In this document: piece by piece, positions 8,085-18,500 of the stretch
Layout: each line of letters begins with the position of its first letter
How positions within the stretch are numbered: the stretch's first letter is position 1
Assembly (NCBI GenBank): GCA_002310215.1
Contig: DBYR01000023.1
Span: 1-30,030 of the forward strand
Reading direction: 5' to 3'
Length of the DNA: 30,030 nucleotides
DNA from: Bacteroidales bacterium UBA1181
Lineage (GTDB): Bacteria > Bacteroidota > Bacteroidia > Bacteroidales > Paludibacteraceae
Made by a program: the position numbers and the translations under genes
Notes under the pieces: model-generated
What the model was told of the DNA's origin: nothing
What the model saw: the letters and a program-made list of their open reading frames with translations, nothing else
The model's database searches: none

Positions 8085-9104
8085 TTATCTCATCAAGAAA
8101 GGCAACTTATCCGCATTCTTAAGCGCAGTGCCCGTACCGCGTGCCACAGCATGCAGCGGATCCTCGGCCACGTGGAATGGGATTCCTATCTTGGCGGTCA
8201 GTCGCTTGTTCAAGCCACGGAGTAACGCTCCTCCACCCGTCAGCCAAATACCATTGTTCACGATATCAGCATATAGCTCTGGTGGCGTTTGCTCCAAGGC
8301 GTTCAACACGGCTGCCTCGATTTTGGAGATGGACTTCTCCATACAATGTGCGATCTCCTGGTATGAAACCGGTACCTCCATTGGAAGTGCGGTCATCTGG
8401 TTAGGTCCCCTGACGATGTAGTCCTCAGGCGGTTCGTCCAAGTTCGTCAAGGCGGAACCAACGTTGATCTTGATCTGCTCGGCGGTTGGCTCGCCCACCT
8501 TGATGTTGTGTTGACGACGCATATAGTCGATCACGTCCTCGGTGAGGTCATCGCCTGCGATACGGATGGATTTGTTCGTGACGATACCACCCAAGGAGAT
8601 GACCGCGATCTCAGTCGTACCACCACCTATGTCGACGATCATGTTACCTTCCGGCGCCTCCACATCGATACCGATACCGATAGCCGCAGCCATAGGTTCA
8701 TAGATCATATACACCTCACGTCCCTGCGCATGCTCGGAAGAGTCACGCACAGCACGCATCTCCACCTCGGTACTACCCGAAGGAATGCAGACGACCATTT
8801 TCAAGGACGGGTTGAATAGACGGTTATTTGGAAACGCCATCTTGATCATACCCCTAATCATCTGCTCCGCAGCGTTGAAGTTGGCAATCACACCATCGCG
8901 CAATGGGCGGACCGTGTAGATGTTCTCGTGGGTCTTCCCATGCATTTGGCGCGCCTTCTCTCCAATCGCCATCAGTCTGTCTGTCTTACGATCCAACGCT
9001 ACGATAGACGGCTCGTCCACGACAATCTTTCCATTGTGGATGATGATCGTGTTCGCCGTACCAAGGTCGATCGCAATTTCTTGTGTGAAAGAAAACAATC
9101 CCAT
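8085..9104 (-). CDS. mreB: Actin-like rod-shape protein MreB
   Basis: The 339-residue bacterial actin keeps the ATP-binding motifs: phosphate-1 (IDLGTANTII, 13-22) and phosphate-2 (VDIGGGTTEIAV). The adenosine motif (WLTGGGALLRGL) lies near residue 290. MreB forms membrane-bound filaments that orient lateral wall synthesis by PBP2/RodA. It starts 19 bases after the purH stop, so both likely share the purH promoter. Length is standard for the family. Confidence 0.97.
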   Translation of the reverse strand: MGLFSFTQEIAIDLGTANTIIIHNGKIVVDEPSIVALDRKTDRLMAIGEKARQMHGKTHENIYTVRPLRDGVIANFNAAEQMIRGMIKMAFPNNRLFNPSLKMVVCIPSGSTEVEMRAVRDSSEHAQGREVYMIYEPMAAAIGIGIDVEAPEGNMIVDIGGGTTEIAVISLGGIVTNKSIRIAGDDLTEDVIDYMRRQHNIKVGEPTAEQIKINVGSALTNLDEPPEDYIVRGPNQMTALPMEVPVSYQEIAHCMEKSISKIEAAVLNALEQTPPELYADIVNNGIWLTGGGALLRGLNKRLTAKIGIPFHVAEDPLHAVARGTGTALKNADKLPFLMR

Positions 9105-9123
9105 GTTTCTTTATGTTTTTATT

Positions 9124-10647
9124 TTAGTGTTTAAAATGTCTAAAACCAGTTGTCACCATAGCCATGCCGTTGTTATCGCAGTAATCGACGGACTCCTGGT
9201 CTTTGATGGAGCCGCCTGGCTGAATGACCGCCGTAATTCCGGCCTTGTTTGCGATTTCGACGCAATCAGGGAATGGGAAGAAGGCATCGGATGCCATCAC
9301 CGCACCGTTCAGGTCGAATTGGAAGTTGCCCGCCTTCTCGACAGCCTGCTTCAGCGCATCGACGCGAGAAGTCTGACCTACACCGCTCGCGCAGAGTTGC
9401 TTGTTCTTCGCCAAGACGATGGAGTTGGACTTTGAGTGCTTCACGATTTTATTCGCGAAAATCATATCTTCGATTTCAGACGCTGTAGGCGCCTTCTTCG
9501 TCACGGTCTTCATATCTTCCGCACCTTCCACCTTCAGGTCCTTGTCTTGAACCAAAACACCGTTCAGGACGGAACGAACTTGTCTTGTCGGAAGCTTCGC
9601 ATTCTTCTGAACCAAGATGATGCGGTTCTTCTTCTGGGTAAGGATCTCCAATGCGTCCGTATCGTAGTCAGGAGCGATAATCACCTCGAAGAAGATTTTG
9701 TTAATCTCCTCCGCAGTCGCCCTATCCAACACGGCATTGGTAATCAGCACGCCACCGAACGCGGAGACAGGGTCGCCAGCGAGAGCATCCTTCCAAGCCT
9801 CCAGGACGGTAGGACGGGAAGCGACGCCACAAGCGTTGTTGTGCTTCAGGATGGCGAATGTGACATCGTCGAAATCAGCCATCAGGTTGACAGCCGCGTC
9901 GATATCAAGCAGGTTGTTGTACGAAATCTCCTTCCCCTGCAATTGTTCGAAGAGTTGGTCGAAATCCCCGAAAAAGACGCCCTTTTGGTGAGGGTTCTCG
10001 CCATAACGCAGCATCTTGGCGTTGTTCGCCGTAAAGCGAAGAGCGGAGGCCGACTCGCCGTCGAAATAGTTGAAGATGGCAGAGTCGTAGTGAGAAGAGA
10101 CTGCGAAGGCCTCTTTGGCGAACCAACGACGAGTGTCGAGGGTTGTGGTTGCGCCCTGCTCCTTCAGGAGGTTCAGGAATGGTTCGTATTGCGCTTGGGA
10201 TGCGACGATGACAACGTCTTTGTAATTCTTCGCGGCGGCACGGATCAACGAGATACCACCGATGTCAATCTTTTCGATAATGGCTTGCTCTTCAGCTCCG
10301 GAAGCAACTGTATCCTCGAACGGATAGAGGTCAACGATCACCAAGTCGATTTCGGGAATCTGATACTGTTCCATTTGCGCCAAATCCTCAGGCAACGCGC
10401 GGCGCGCCAAAATTCCGCCGAAAATCTTCGGGTGCAACGTCTTCACGCGACCACCCAAGATGGAAGGGTACGTGGTGAGCGTCTCAACAGCCTGACACGG
10501 GATGCCAAGGGACTCGATGAAGGACTGGGTTCCGCCCGTCGAAATGAATTGAACACCATCCGCATGTAGGGCACGAATAATCTCATCCAATTTGTCCTTG
10601 TGGTAAACCGACACCAAAGCCGTCTTAATTTTTTTACTATCAGCCAT
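9124..10647 (-). CDS. purH: Bifunctional AICAR transformylase / IMP cyclohydrolase
   Basis: PurH carries out the last two steps of IMP synthesis: it formylates AICAR with 10-formyl-THF, then closes the ring. The N-terminal MGS-like cyclohydrolase domain shows STGGT and GGRVKTLHPKIFGGIL (about 85-100). The C-terminal transformylase domain has the Lys-His pair in KHNNACGV and ends with the family signature GFRHFKH. At 507 residues it is full length. It is the first gene of the operon with mreBCD-mrdA-rodA, a linkage typical of Bacteroidales, and has its own -7 box. Confidence 0.97.
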   Translation of the reverse strand: MADSKKIKTALVSVYHKDKLDEIIRALHADGVQFISTGGTQSFIESLGIPCQAVETLTTYPSILGGRVKTLHPKIFGGILARRALPEDLAQMEQYQIPEIDLVIVDLYPFEDTVASGAEEQAIIEKIDIGGISLIRAAAKNYKDVVIVASQAQYEPFLNLLKEQGATTTLDTRRWFAKEAFAVSSHYDSAIFNYFDGESASALRFTANNAKMLRYGENPHQKGVFFGDFDQLFEQLQGKEISYNNLLDIDAAVNLMADFDDVTFAILKHNNACGVASRPTVLEAWKDALAGDPVSAFGGVLITNAVLDRATAEEINKIFFEVIIAPDYDTDALEILTQKKNRIILVQKNAKLPTRQVRSVLNGVLVQDKDLKVEGAEDMKTVTKKAPTASEIEDMIFANKIVKHSKSNSIVLAKNKQLCASGVGQTSRVDALKQAVEKAGNFQFDLNGAVMASDAFFPFPDCVEIANKAGITAVIQPGGSIKDQESVDYCDNNGMAMVTTGFRHFKH

Positions 10648-10674
10648 TTATGAAAATTATTTTTATATTCTTTG

Positions 10675-10682
10675 CAAAATTA
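10675..10682 (-). promoter_or_regulatory. -7 box of the purH-mre-mrdA-rodA operon
   Basis: TAATTTTG on the minus strand, 27 bases before the purH ATG, matches TAnnTTTG. The -33 region is T-rich without a clean TTTG. Confidence 0.55.
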
Positions 10683-10730
10683 GAAAATTTAGTTCTTATT
10701 CTAAAAGAATTTTGATATAAAAATAACGGG

Positions 10731-10770
10731 TAAACGAGCTTTTTTTCCAAAAAATTTCCCGAAAAACTCG
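10731..10770 (-). terminator. Possible weak terminator after the M13 peptidase
   Basis: Minus strand: CGAGTTTTT pairs with AAAAGCTCG (9 bp, one G.T pair) around an A/T-rich loop just after the peptidase stop codon. Only three T follow, so termination is uncertain. Confidence 0.35.
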
Positions 10771-10780
10771 CAAAGTGTCG

Positions 10781-12820
10781 TTACCAGATCTCTATTCTCT
10801 CCTCCGGGCGGACAAACATCTTGTCTTTTTCGTCGATTCCGAAGGCTGAATAGAAGAAGTCCAGCATAGGCAATTGCACGTTTACACGATACTTTCCGTT
10901 CGCATGCGAATCGGTGATGACTTGGTTGCGAAGATACTCGTCCCGATAGTTGCCGGCCCATATTCTCGAATAGGCGAGCAAGAAACGCTGGTCGAAGGAT
11001 TGCCCATCCACCATTGGGTCTTTTACACTGTCAGTCAGTGTATTAAGGAATGCCTGATGGGCGATATTCAGTCCCCCGAGGTCTGCGATATTCTCTCCTT
11101 GGGTCAATTTACCATTGCATCTCATGGTATCGATCACCACCACATTGGAAAAACGTTCAATTATCTTCTCGGTAGCCGATTTGAAGCGGTTCTCGTCTTC
11201 CGCCGTCCACCAATCCGTCAAATTTCCGTCTTTATCGAACTGCCTGCCCTGGTCATCGAACCCGTGCGTCATCTCATGTCCGATGACCACACCGATCGCA
11301 CCGTAGTTCACCGCATCGTCTCCGTCCGCATAGAAGAATGGCGGTTGCAGGATTCCCGCAGGAAATACGATTTCATTGGTCATCGGGCTATAGTAGGCAT
11401 TCACTGTCTGCGGGGTCATGTACCATTTCTCCTTGTCGACAGGCTGGCCCACTTCCTTCATTTCCTTTATGCTACAGAAATTCGTCAGGCGAATGAAGTT
11501 CTCCACCAAGCTAAGGGATGGGTCCACCTCCGCCCCTGAAAAATCCTCCCACTTGTCAGGGTAACCAACCTTGACGCCGATTGCCGCCAGTTTAACTTTA
11601 GCGGCCGCCTTGGTGCTGTCACCCATCCACGTCAACGCGTCGATTCGTTGTCCGAAAGCGGTGCGAAGGTGCTCGATGAGGTCAATCGTCCTATTCTTCG
11701 CGGACATTGGGAAGTGTTTTTCCACGAAAAGTTGCCCTAAAGGTTGCCCCAATCGATTCTGCACCATATCCAAGGATCGCTTCCACAAAGGCTTCAATTC
11801 CTCGATACCGCTCAGTTGTTTGCTGTAGAAATCGAATTTGGCCATCATGTAATCGTCCGATAGATACGAAGCGACATAGTTAATGGTGGCGACCAACAGA
11901 TAGTCGGACAAGGTGATGGAGTCCGTTTCGGCGATGGTTTTAAATAGGTTCGAGAAGTAACGTGGCTGACCAACGGTTAATTCGGATGGCTTTACAGGGA
12001 AAGCATTAAAATAGGCGTCCCAGTTGAAGTCCGGGTAATTTTTCTTCAGGTCATCGAAGCTTGATTTGTTATAAACCGCTTGCGGGTCGCGGTTCTGCAC
12101 CTTCGTGTTCATCTGTCCGGCCAACTTTTTCTCAAAGTCATACACTGCGTTTGCCCTTGATTCGGAACTGTCGACACCTATCAGTTCGAGGTATTTAGCA
12201 ACCATACGTTTATATCCTTGAATGATTTCCTGTCCTTTCTCGGACTCGTCAAAATAGTAGTCACGGTTAGGCAATCCTATGCCATCCTGCCATAGTTCAG
12301 CGATGTTCATCGAACTATTTTTTGAGTCAGGTGTACAACCGACAGCAAAGAACGGGTTACCTAAATTAAGGTGGAAGTAGGCTAAATTTTCCGCGAAAGT
12401 GGAATCTTTAACATTGAAACTCATGGATTGAATGCGTTCTATAATAGGTCGAATAGGTTCGATGCCCTCCTTTTGCCTTCTCAGCGAGTCCATCGCCAAC
12501 GCATAGTAATCGCCTATCTTCTGTTCATTGCTGCCTTGCGCCGCATGCTTGTCACGCGCTTGCTCCACGATTACCCTCAAGCGCTCCAGATTTTCGTCAT
12601 TAAGCACATCGAAAGTATTCAGACGGCTCTTTTCGCCCGGAATGGGATGGGTTTTCAACCATCCGCCGTTGGAGAACTGGTAAAAATCATCGCCCTGGGC
12701 GACTGTCGTGTCGAAATCAGAGGAAAAATGTGCGAAACCATCCACTTTTTTTGCCTTATCCGCACATGAAGCGAACAATAGGGAAGAAACACATCCCATG
12801 ATAAAAAAACGTTTAATCAT
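10781..12820 (-). CDS. M13 family zinc endopeptidase (PepO/neprilysin-like) lipoprotein
   Basis: A 679-residue protein with a lipoprotein signal (FIMGCVSSLLFASCA, lipobox Cys at 19), so it is probably anchored in the outer membrane. The M13 zinc motif is HEMTH (515-519; His515 and His519 bind zinc, Glu516 is catalytic). The second motif ENIADLGG (576-583) supplies the third ligand Glu576. The substrate-binding NAYY (474-477) matches NAFY of neprilysin. The C-terminus RPEERIEIW lacks the CxxW cysteine of animal members, as is usual for bacterial PepO. It degrades oligopeptides of limited size. It stands alone with its own -7 box. Confidence 0.95.
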   Translation of the reverse strand: MIKRFFIMGCVSSLLFASCADKAKKVDGFAHFSSDFDTTVAQGDDFYQFSNGGWLKTHPIPGEKSRLNTFDVLNDENLERLRVIVEQARDKHAAQGSNEQKIGDYYALAMDSLRRQKEGIEPIRPIIERIQSMSFNVKDSTFAENLAYFHLNLGNPFFAVGCTPDSKNSSMNIAELWQDGIGLPNRDYYFDESEKGQEIIQGYKRMVAKYLELIGVDSSESRANAVYDFEKKLAGQMNTKVQNRDPQAVYNKSSFDDLKKNYPDFNWDAYFNAFPVKPSELTVGQPRYFSNLFKTIAETDSITLSDYLLVATINYVASYLSDDYMMAKFDFYSKQLSGIEELKPLWKRSLDMVQNRLGQPLGQLFVEKHFPMSAKNRTIDLIEHLRTAFGQRIDALTWMGDSTKAAAKVKLAAIGVKVGYPDKWEDFSGAEVDPSLSLVENFIRLTNFCSIKEMKEVGQPVDKEKWYMTPQTVNAYYSPMTNEIVFPAGILQPPFFYADGDDAVNYGAIGVVIGHEMTHGFDDQGRQFDKDGNLTDWWTAEDENRFKSATEKIIERFSNVVVIDTMRCNGKLTQGENIADLGGLNIAHQAFLNTLTDSVKDPMVDGQSFDQRFLLAYSRIWAGNYRDEYLRNQVITDSHANGKYRVNVQLPMLDFFYSAFGIDEKDKMFVRPEERIEIW

Positions 12821-12822
12821 AA

Positions 12823-12836
12823 TATATAGCTATATA
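12823..12836. repeat. Perfect 14-bp palindrome upstream of the peptidase start
   Basis: TATATAGCTATATA is self-complementary and lies 3 bases before the ATG of the M13 peptidase gene, between its -7 box and start codon. It may be an operator or chance in A/T-rich DNA. Confidence 0.5.
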
Positions 12837-12846
12837 CTTAATACTC

Positions 12847-12854
12847 CAAATGTA
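12847..12854 (-). promoter_or_regulatory. -7 box of the M13 peptidase gene
   Basis: TACATTTG on the minus strand matches TAnnTTTG, 26 bases before the start codon. No TTTG is visible at -33. Confidence 0.55.
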
Positions 12855-13159
12855 TCTCACATCAACACTCACTGTCCTTTAAGAAAAATGGTCATATAAC
12901 ATATATATAAACACCCATCCTATGATTAGGACATGGACGCAAAACAAAATCAAACGTAAAGTTAGCAATAATTCTTCGGAAGAAAAGCGGATGGAAGGTT
13001 AAAAATATGCCTCAACCGCCCAAACGCATCCGTACAGCGTCCGATTCCCCGCCCGAATCGCGGCGAAAGCCACACGAAACAAGACGTCTCTATTGCCACA
13101 ACTCGGACCATCCACGGAGGAAAAAGCGAGCCGCGGATTTGAAAAACTATGTTTTTTCA

Positions 13160-13191
13160 TTTGTACGATAACCATTGTTTCTTTAAATTTG
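13160..13191 (+). promoter_or_regulatory. Bacteroidota promoter of rpoN
   Basis: TTTG (13160-13163) and TAAATTTG (13184-13191) are separated by 20 bases, a full match to the -33/-7 consensus. The start codon lies 31 bases after the -7 box. Confidence 0.8.
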
Positions 13192-13222
13192 CTATCGTAA
13201 AACAAACTCACTTCGGACCTAT

Positions 13223-14698
13223 ATGCTACAACAGAAACTGCAGCTTAAACTGCTGACAAAGCTTTCACCTCAACAGATACAGACAATCAAGCTGTTGGAG
13301 ATACCTACGCTCGAACTGGAGGAGCGTATCAGACAAGAAGTGGAGGAGAATCCAGCCCTGGAAATCACAGACGACCCCATCACCTCTAATGGTGGGGATA
13401 CCCACGAAAAAGAGGAGGAAAGAGAAGGAGGGGATGACGAGTTCGACAAAGTGGATTTTGGGGATGACAACTACATAAACGATTATAAGACGGAAGACGA
13501 CGTTCCGGAATACGCTTTAGAGGAACGCTCTAAACAGGAAGCGAGAATGGAGGGCCTTTCATATCTCAATGGCGAGACACTTCAGGAACATCTCCTCGAC
13601 CAATTGAGGCTTCGAACCACCAGGAAGGAACTACGGGAGGTGGCGGAATACGTCATCGGAAACATAGATGAGTATGGATATTTACGGCGAACCGCCGAAT
13701 CGATGGTGGACGACTATTCCTTCCAAACGGGGAAGATCATCCGTGAATCTGTCGTTGAACAAGCCATCAACCTCATCAAATCCTTCGACCCGGCCGGCGT
13801 GGGCGCCAATTCGCTTGAAGAGTGCCTTCTCCTGCAATTGGAACGGAAGAGCCCGACACCGTCCATCAAGACGGCTATGCTAATCATAAGCAAAGCTTTT
13901 GTGGATCTGTCCCAAAAACGTTACGACCACATCATCAAAGATCTGGGAATCAGTGAGAAGGAAATTAAAGCTGCCATAACTGAAATCATCAAACTAAACC
14001 CTAAACCGGGCAATTCATGGGACAACTCCATCAGCGGCAATAATATTCAGATCACGCCGGATTTCATCGTCGAGAACGATAACGGAGAGTTGATCGTCAG
14101 CCTAAATCAAGGTCCTATCCCCGAGCTGAACATCAATAAGAACTTCGCGGATATGCTCGACGAGTATAGCAATAATAAGAACAACCAAAGCAAGGAGATG
14201 AAGGAGGCCGCGATCTTCGTCAAACAGAAATTGGACTCCGCAAAGTGGTTCATCAGCTCCATCAAGCAACGGCAAGAAACCCTCCAGAGTGTTATCCATG
14301 CGTTGGTGGAGGCGCAGAAGGATTTCTTCCTCTCGGGCGACGAGACGAAATTAAAGCCACTCATCTTAAAGGATATCGCTGATAAAACAGGATATGACGT
14401 CTCCACCATTTCACGCGTCAGCAACAGTAAATACGTCCAAACCCAATTCGGCATATTCCCCATCAAATACCTGTTCACGGACGCCCTGCAAACCAACGAT
14501 GGCGATGTGATTTCGACCAAGGGTATCAAAACCATCCTGGAAGAGTGCATCAATAATGAGGACAAGAAAAATCCATTGACGGACGACCGTCTCATGGAAA
14601 TCTTGGCGGCAAAGGGTTACACGATAGCAAGACGTACTGTGGCAAAATATAGGGAACAACTGAACTTCCCCGTCGCACGGCTTCGCAAGGAACTATAA
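13223..14698 (+). CDS. rpoN: RNA polymerase sigma-54 factor
   Basis: Sigma-54 directs RNA polymerase to -24/-12 promoters and needs an AAA+ activator. The 491-residue protein starts with the Gln/Leu-rich region I (KLSPQQIQTIKLLEIPTLEL). A very acidic region II follows (about 50-110), then the core-binding domain. The C-terminal DNA-binding domain ends with the RpoN box (ARRTVAKYREQ, from residue 469). The start fits the usual family N-terminus and the promoter just upstream. No activator gene and no convincing -24/-12 promoter were seen in this window. The PAP2-like gene begins 12 bases later and is probably co-transcribed. Confidence 0.97.
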   Translation: MLQQKLQLKLLTKLSPQQIQTIKLLEIPTLELEERIRQEVEENPALEITDDPITSNGGDTHEKEEEREGGDDEFDKVDFGDDNYINDYKTEDDVPEYALEERSKQEARMEGLSYLNGETLQEHLLDQLRLRTTRKELREVAEYVIGNIDEYGYLRRTAESMVDDYSFQTGKIIRESVVEQAINLIKSFDPAGVGANSLEECLLLQLERKSPTPSIKTAMLIISKAFVDLSQKRYDHIIKDLGISEKEIKAAITEIIKLNPKPGNSWDNSISGNNIQITPDFIVENDNGELIVSLNQGPIPELNINKNFADMLDEYSNNKNNQSKEMKEAAIFVKQKLDSAKWFISSIKQRQETLQSVIHALVEAQKDFFLSGDETKLKPLILKDIADKTGYDVSTISRVSNSKYVQTQFGIFPIKYLFTDALQTNDGDVISTKGIKTILEECINNEDKKNPLTDDRLMEILAAKGYTIARRTVAKYREQLNFPVARLRKEL

Positions 14699-14710
14699 CT
14701 ATAGAATAGT

Positions 14711-15517
14711 ATGGAAACAAACGAAACGAGAAACGAATATGAGAATCTGACTTTCGCAAAGGCTGACAATCAGAGCGAGGGGAATGTCCAAAATCAGATG
14801 GACAACGAAACGCCATTGAATACGGATGGACAAACAATCTCCGATGATGCGAAAGATTTATCCTCCAAAAAAAAGAAACGGAAGAAATTCTTCAAGACCT
14901 TGGCGAAGGTCATCTCCTTTCTGTTTTTCCCTTTGCTGATGCCTGTGTACGGTACTTTCATGCTCTTCGACATGAAGCTTTTCACTTACTACCCTACACA
15001 ATATGTATCCGCCGCAAGAACAACCATCTATATATTCGGCATCATACTGCCATGCCTCGCTTTCGTTATCCTAAAGTTGTTCAAGGCGATATCGGACGTT
15101 AGGGTGCCGAGGAAGGAGGAGAGGCTAATCCCTTTCATCATCATCGCCTGCTGCTATCTTTACTGCGCTTACCTTTTGTTCCGTAACGCAATGCCTATGT
15201 GGGTCATCGATTTAGTGCTGACCGTCTCGTTCGTCATCTTCGTGGAGTCCATCATCAGCATGTTCTGGAGAATCAGCGGACACGCCACCAGTATGGGGTT
15301 GATGGCAGGAGCGATCATGGTAACGGGATATAGCACCTACACGGACGTGTGCACCACACTCAGCGTGTTCACCTTCCTCGCAGGCATTGTGGGTAGCGCC
15401 AGACTCTATCTGAACAGGCACACCGACGCACAGCTCATCGCCGGTTTCTTTTTCGGCCTATTGAGCGTCATATTTATCTCTTACGTGAATCCCGGACAGG
15501 TGTTCAGACTACTGTAA
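14711..15517 (+). CDS. PAP2-like integral membrane protein
   Basis: The 268-residue protein has a hydrophilic, lysine-rich N-terminal tail (about 1-62, with SSKKKKRKKFF), then about six transmembrane segments. Two pieces of the PAP2/acid phosphatase signature are recognisable: ISGHATSMG (188-196, the PSGH block) and ARLYLNRHTDAQ (230-241, the SRxxxxxHxxxD block). The final acid is Gln241 instead of Asp, and the first block (KxxxxxxRP) is not clear. It may be a lipid-phosphate phosphatase, for example on undecaprenyl or lipid A phosphates, or an inactive relative. It follows rpoN by 12 bases. Its stop codon abuts the stop of the opposing nuclease gene with no base between. Confidence 0.8.
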   Translation: METNETRNEYENLTFAKADNQSEGNVQNQMDNETPLNTDGQTISDDAKDLSSKKKKRKKFFKTLAKVISFLFFPLLMPVYGTFMLFDMKLFTYYPTQYVSAARTTIYIFGIILPCLAFVILKLFKAISDVRVPRKEERLIPFIIIACCYLYCAYLLFRNAMPMWVIDLVLTVSFVIFVESIISMFWRISGHATSMGLMAGAIMVTGYSTYTDVCTTLSVFTFLAGIVGSARLYLNRHTDAQLIAGFFFGLLSVIFISYVNPGQVFRLL

Positions 15518-18500
15518 TCACAGTTCTTTTTTCTCTCCGCAAATCTCCACAAATGGGCAGTAACTGCAATTTTTGGGGTCGTCCGTTTGTTTAAAAGGCT
15601 TTTGGGGGTCAAAAATTTCCTGTAGCAGGTTTATAAGGTTTTGTTCTATCTCCTCGCATTGATCAGAAGAAAGGGAGGTTATCTCCTCCTTCGCCAAACC
15701 CGTACCCATCTTCAAAGGAAGCAAACCTTCTTTATAACGAACAAACATCAGAGAGGGCACAACGGTCCAATCTTTCTCTTTCGTACACAGATAAGCATAG
15801 AATAATACTTGTAGCGCATATCCGACGTGGCTGTCCCGTTTCAAATCATCAGGATTATTATAGCCAAACAAAAACGGAATGTTAGGGAAGGAGATGTCCT
15901 TGCGTTTTTCGTTATCTTTTAGACCGCCTGTTTTATAATCAACTATTCTATAGACACTACCTTCGGAATCGCTCTGAAGACGGTCGATGGTACCGCCCAG
16001 CGTAAGCCGCATACCACCTACCGACAGATCGCGGGTGAATTGGTTCGTCTCCACTCCGACGATTCGGAAAGGGACACAGTTCTGCAAATCGGATGCCAAC
16101 ACGTTCTTCACATAGGCGAGTATGGTCATCTTGAGTAACAATTGTTGACCTGAATATTGGATGTGCGCATTCGCCTCAACATTGAAATATTCACGTTTGA
16201 AGGCATTATCGATGATCTGATCTAATACATCCTCCTTCCCCAACAATTGCTTCAAGTCCGCATCTTTGATGATGGCGTCGCCGAAATGTCCATAGATTTC
16301 CTCCATTGCGGCGTGGAATATCAATCCCAACAACCGATGGTCCACTTCATCATCCAGCTCTTCTGGTTCTTTCAGTCCCATGACGTAGGAAAAATAGAAC
16401 TGCATCGGGCAGGAAAGATACGTGTTTAACAAGGATGGGGAAAGATTGCGCGCGTTCGGGTTACTGTTCTTATCGTATTTAAAGCGCATTTTGTTTACTA
16501 TCTCCTCGCTCTTATCCACCACGAATCGGCTTTTGCCGGAAACCTCGATATCCGACCGCAGGTCGTATAAATCGATGTCCACGTCCGATTCCGCCAACAA
16601 CTGCATCAGGAATCGGCTCATTTGTCCCTTGGAGCCGCCGGATGTGGCCGTGCTATAGAGGAACGTGACATTCTCCGCCCGTTGTAGAAGACGGTAAAAA
16701 TAGTAGGCGTATAACGAATTCTTATGCTCGATGGTGGTCATGCCGAACGCGCGGCGCAGGCTGTGCGGAATGAAGGAGGATTCTCCTCCGCCCTTGGGCA
16801 GCACACCCTCATTGACGGAGAGCATGATCACGTTTTTGAAATCAAGGTTTCGTGTCTCAAGGAAGCCCATCACCTGCATTCCCTTCACCGGCTCGCCCGA
16901 GAATGGCACGGAAGTGGAGGAGAGCATCCTCTCCAACAGTTTATCCATGGTCTGGATATTCACCTTCAGATCGCCACTCTCCGTTAGCGTCAGGAGCCTA
17001 TTCACGATCGTATACGAACGGAACAGCGCCTCTTTGTACAGGGCGTCGTAGACAACAATGTCCGTGGCATGGGAAGCGTTATCTTCCGGATTGTCCACCG
17101 CTCCCTTTCGGTAGTGCGTGGCTACTTTCTTTATGATATCGCTCAACCACTTTAGCAAAGACGAGGATGCGTTTTCTTCCTTCGGGTCGACAAAGGTGAA
17201 GAGCTGATCCAAGGAATCACTTTTACTCTTCAGATAGGAGACCGTAGGATGATATTTGTGTTCTTTGACAATTTCGTCGTAAAGGTCTGTCGCACCCTCA
17301 CAAGCGATTTGGATGTATGGATTGCACAACACCTCCCTGATCAACCGGAACGGGATGGAATGAGGTCGGCTCCCGGCAACCAACGCAACCGCACATTGCA
17401 TCTCGACCAATACCTTCATCAAGGCGAACACGGGAGTCTGTATGAGGGGTAGTCCCATCGTGATGTTCAGGTCATCCACGCAAGGTGGGATGGAGTGCAG
17501 CACTGGCAATAGGAGGGATTCGTCACACAAGACAACGGCTGTCTCGGGATCGGTGAACCCCTTCTTCCTGCAATTCGTCAGATAGTCGTTCAAGTATCTG
17601 GCCTGCGCATTTTCCGTAGAGGAGCTGACAAAGGAGAAATGTTTAGGAATCTCCCGAAAGGCGTCCAACGACGACTTGGGCAATTCGTTCGGGAATCTCT
17701 CCAAGTTCTGGGACATGAACGTGGCGGCTTCATGCCTCACGTCAGACATATTCATGTAATACTCGTCCGTGTCCCAATAAAACATCGCCCTGCCTGCTTT
17801 CTGAAGCCGTGAGAATAGTTCAATCTCACATTTATTCAACACATTGAACCCGACGAAGACATATTTTTCGGAATGGAAGGATTCGATTCCTTTCTCTTTG
17901 AATACCTCATCCACCACGACACGGTGCAACATCCCGCCATAGGCAAGGCCTTGACTGCGCAAGTTCGCCCTGAAATCATTGTACATCGGAAGGAGGGCAT
18001 CCCATAACGCCATGAACTTACGTTTCAGTAGGGACTTCTGCTCGATGGAGAAGTTGTGGAAGAATCGTTGCAAAGAGGTGATTTGTTCTTCGGAAAGGAA
18101 GCTAAAGTCATCCTCCATCTTCGCTAAATCCACCATGTTCTTGAAGAGCAGATTGGCGGGTACAAGATTGTTGTCGACATCCTCGAAGTCGCTTAGGATC
18201 ACCTCTCCCCAGAAATAGAACATGTCCATAGTTTCTGGTTCGATTTCTAAAGCTTTCCAATCTATATGGGCTGAATAGGCTTTGAAAAGGTCACAGATAA
18301 GTTTAGTATCATCCGCCACCTGTAGGTTGGTACAGGTGGCGAACAAATCTTGAATCGTCAAATAGGAGGGTGACCATATTGGTTGGTCAATGCTCCGCAC
18401 CAGATAGTTATTGAAGAAAAGCCTGGCGCGGTTATTAGGGAATACGACCGTCAGGTTGGAGAGTTCCCCTCCGAATTTAGTCGTCAGGTCTTCCGCGACA

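Larger units (their letters stand above)
12821..13222. other. Divergent intergenic region, M13 peptidase / rpoN
   Basis: About 400 bases with outward promoters at both ends. The middle (about 12890-13140) has no ORF I would support; a 70-codon minus-strand frame at 12999-13211 runs through the rpoN promoter and has no family features. The stretch 13010-13140 is noticeably more G/C-rich than its flanks. I see no hairpin strong enough to call an RNA gene. Confidence 0.6.

Noticed and set aside
9436..10569. 377-codon plus-strand ORF
   Set aside because: It is antisense to purH, whose conserved motifs fix the coding strand.
12999..13211. 70-codon minus-strand ORF upstream of rpoN
   Set aside because: It overlaps the rpoN promoter, has no start context or recognisable features, and its composition does not look like coding sequence.
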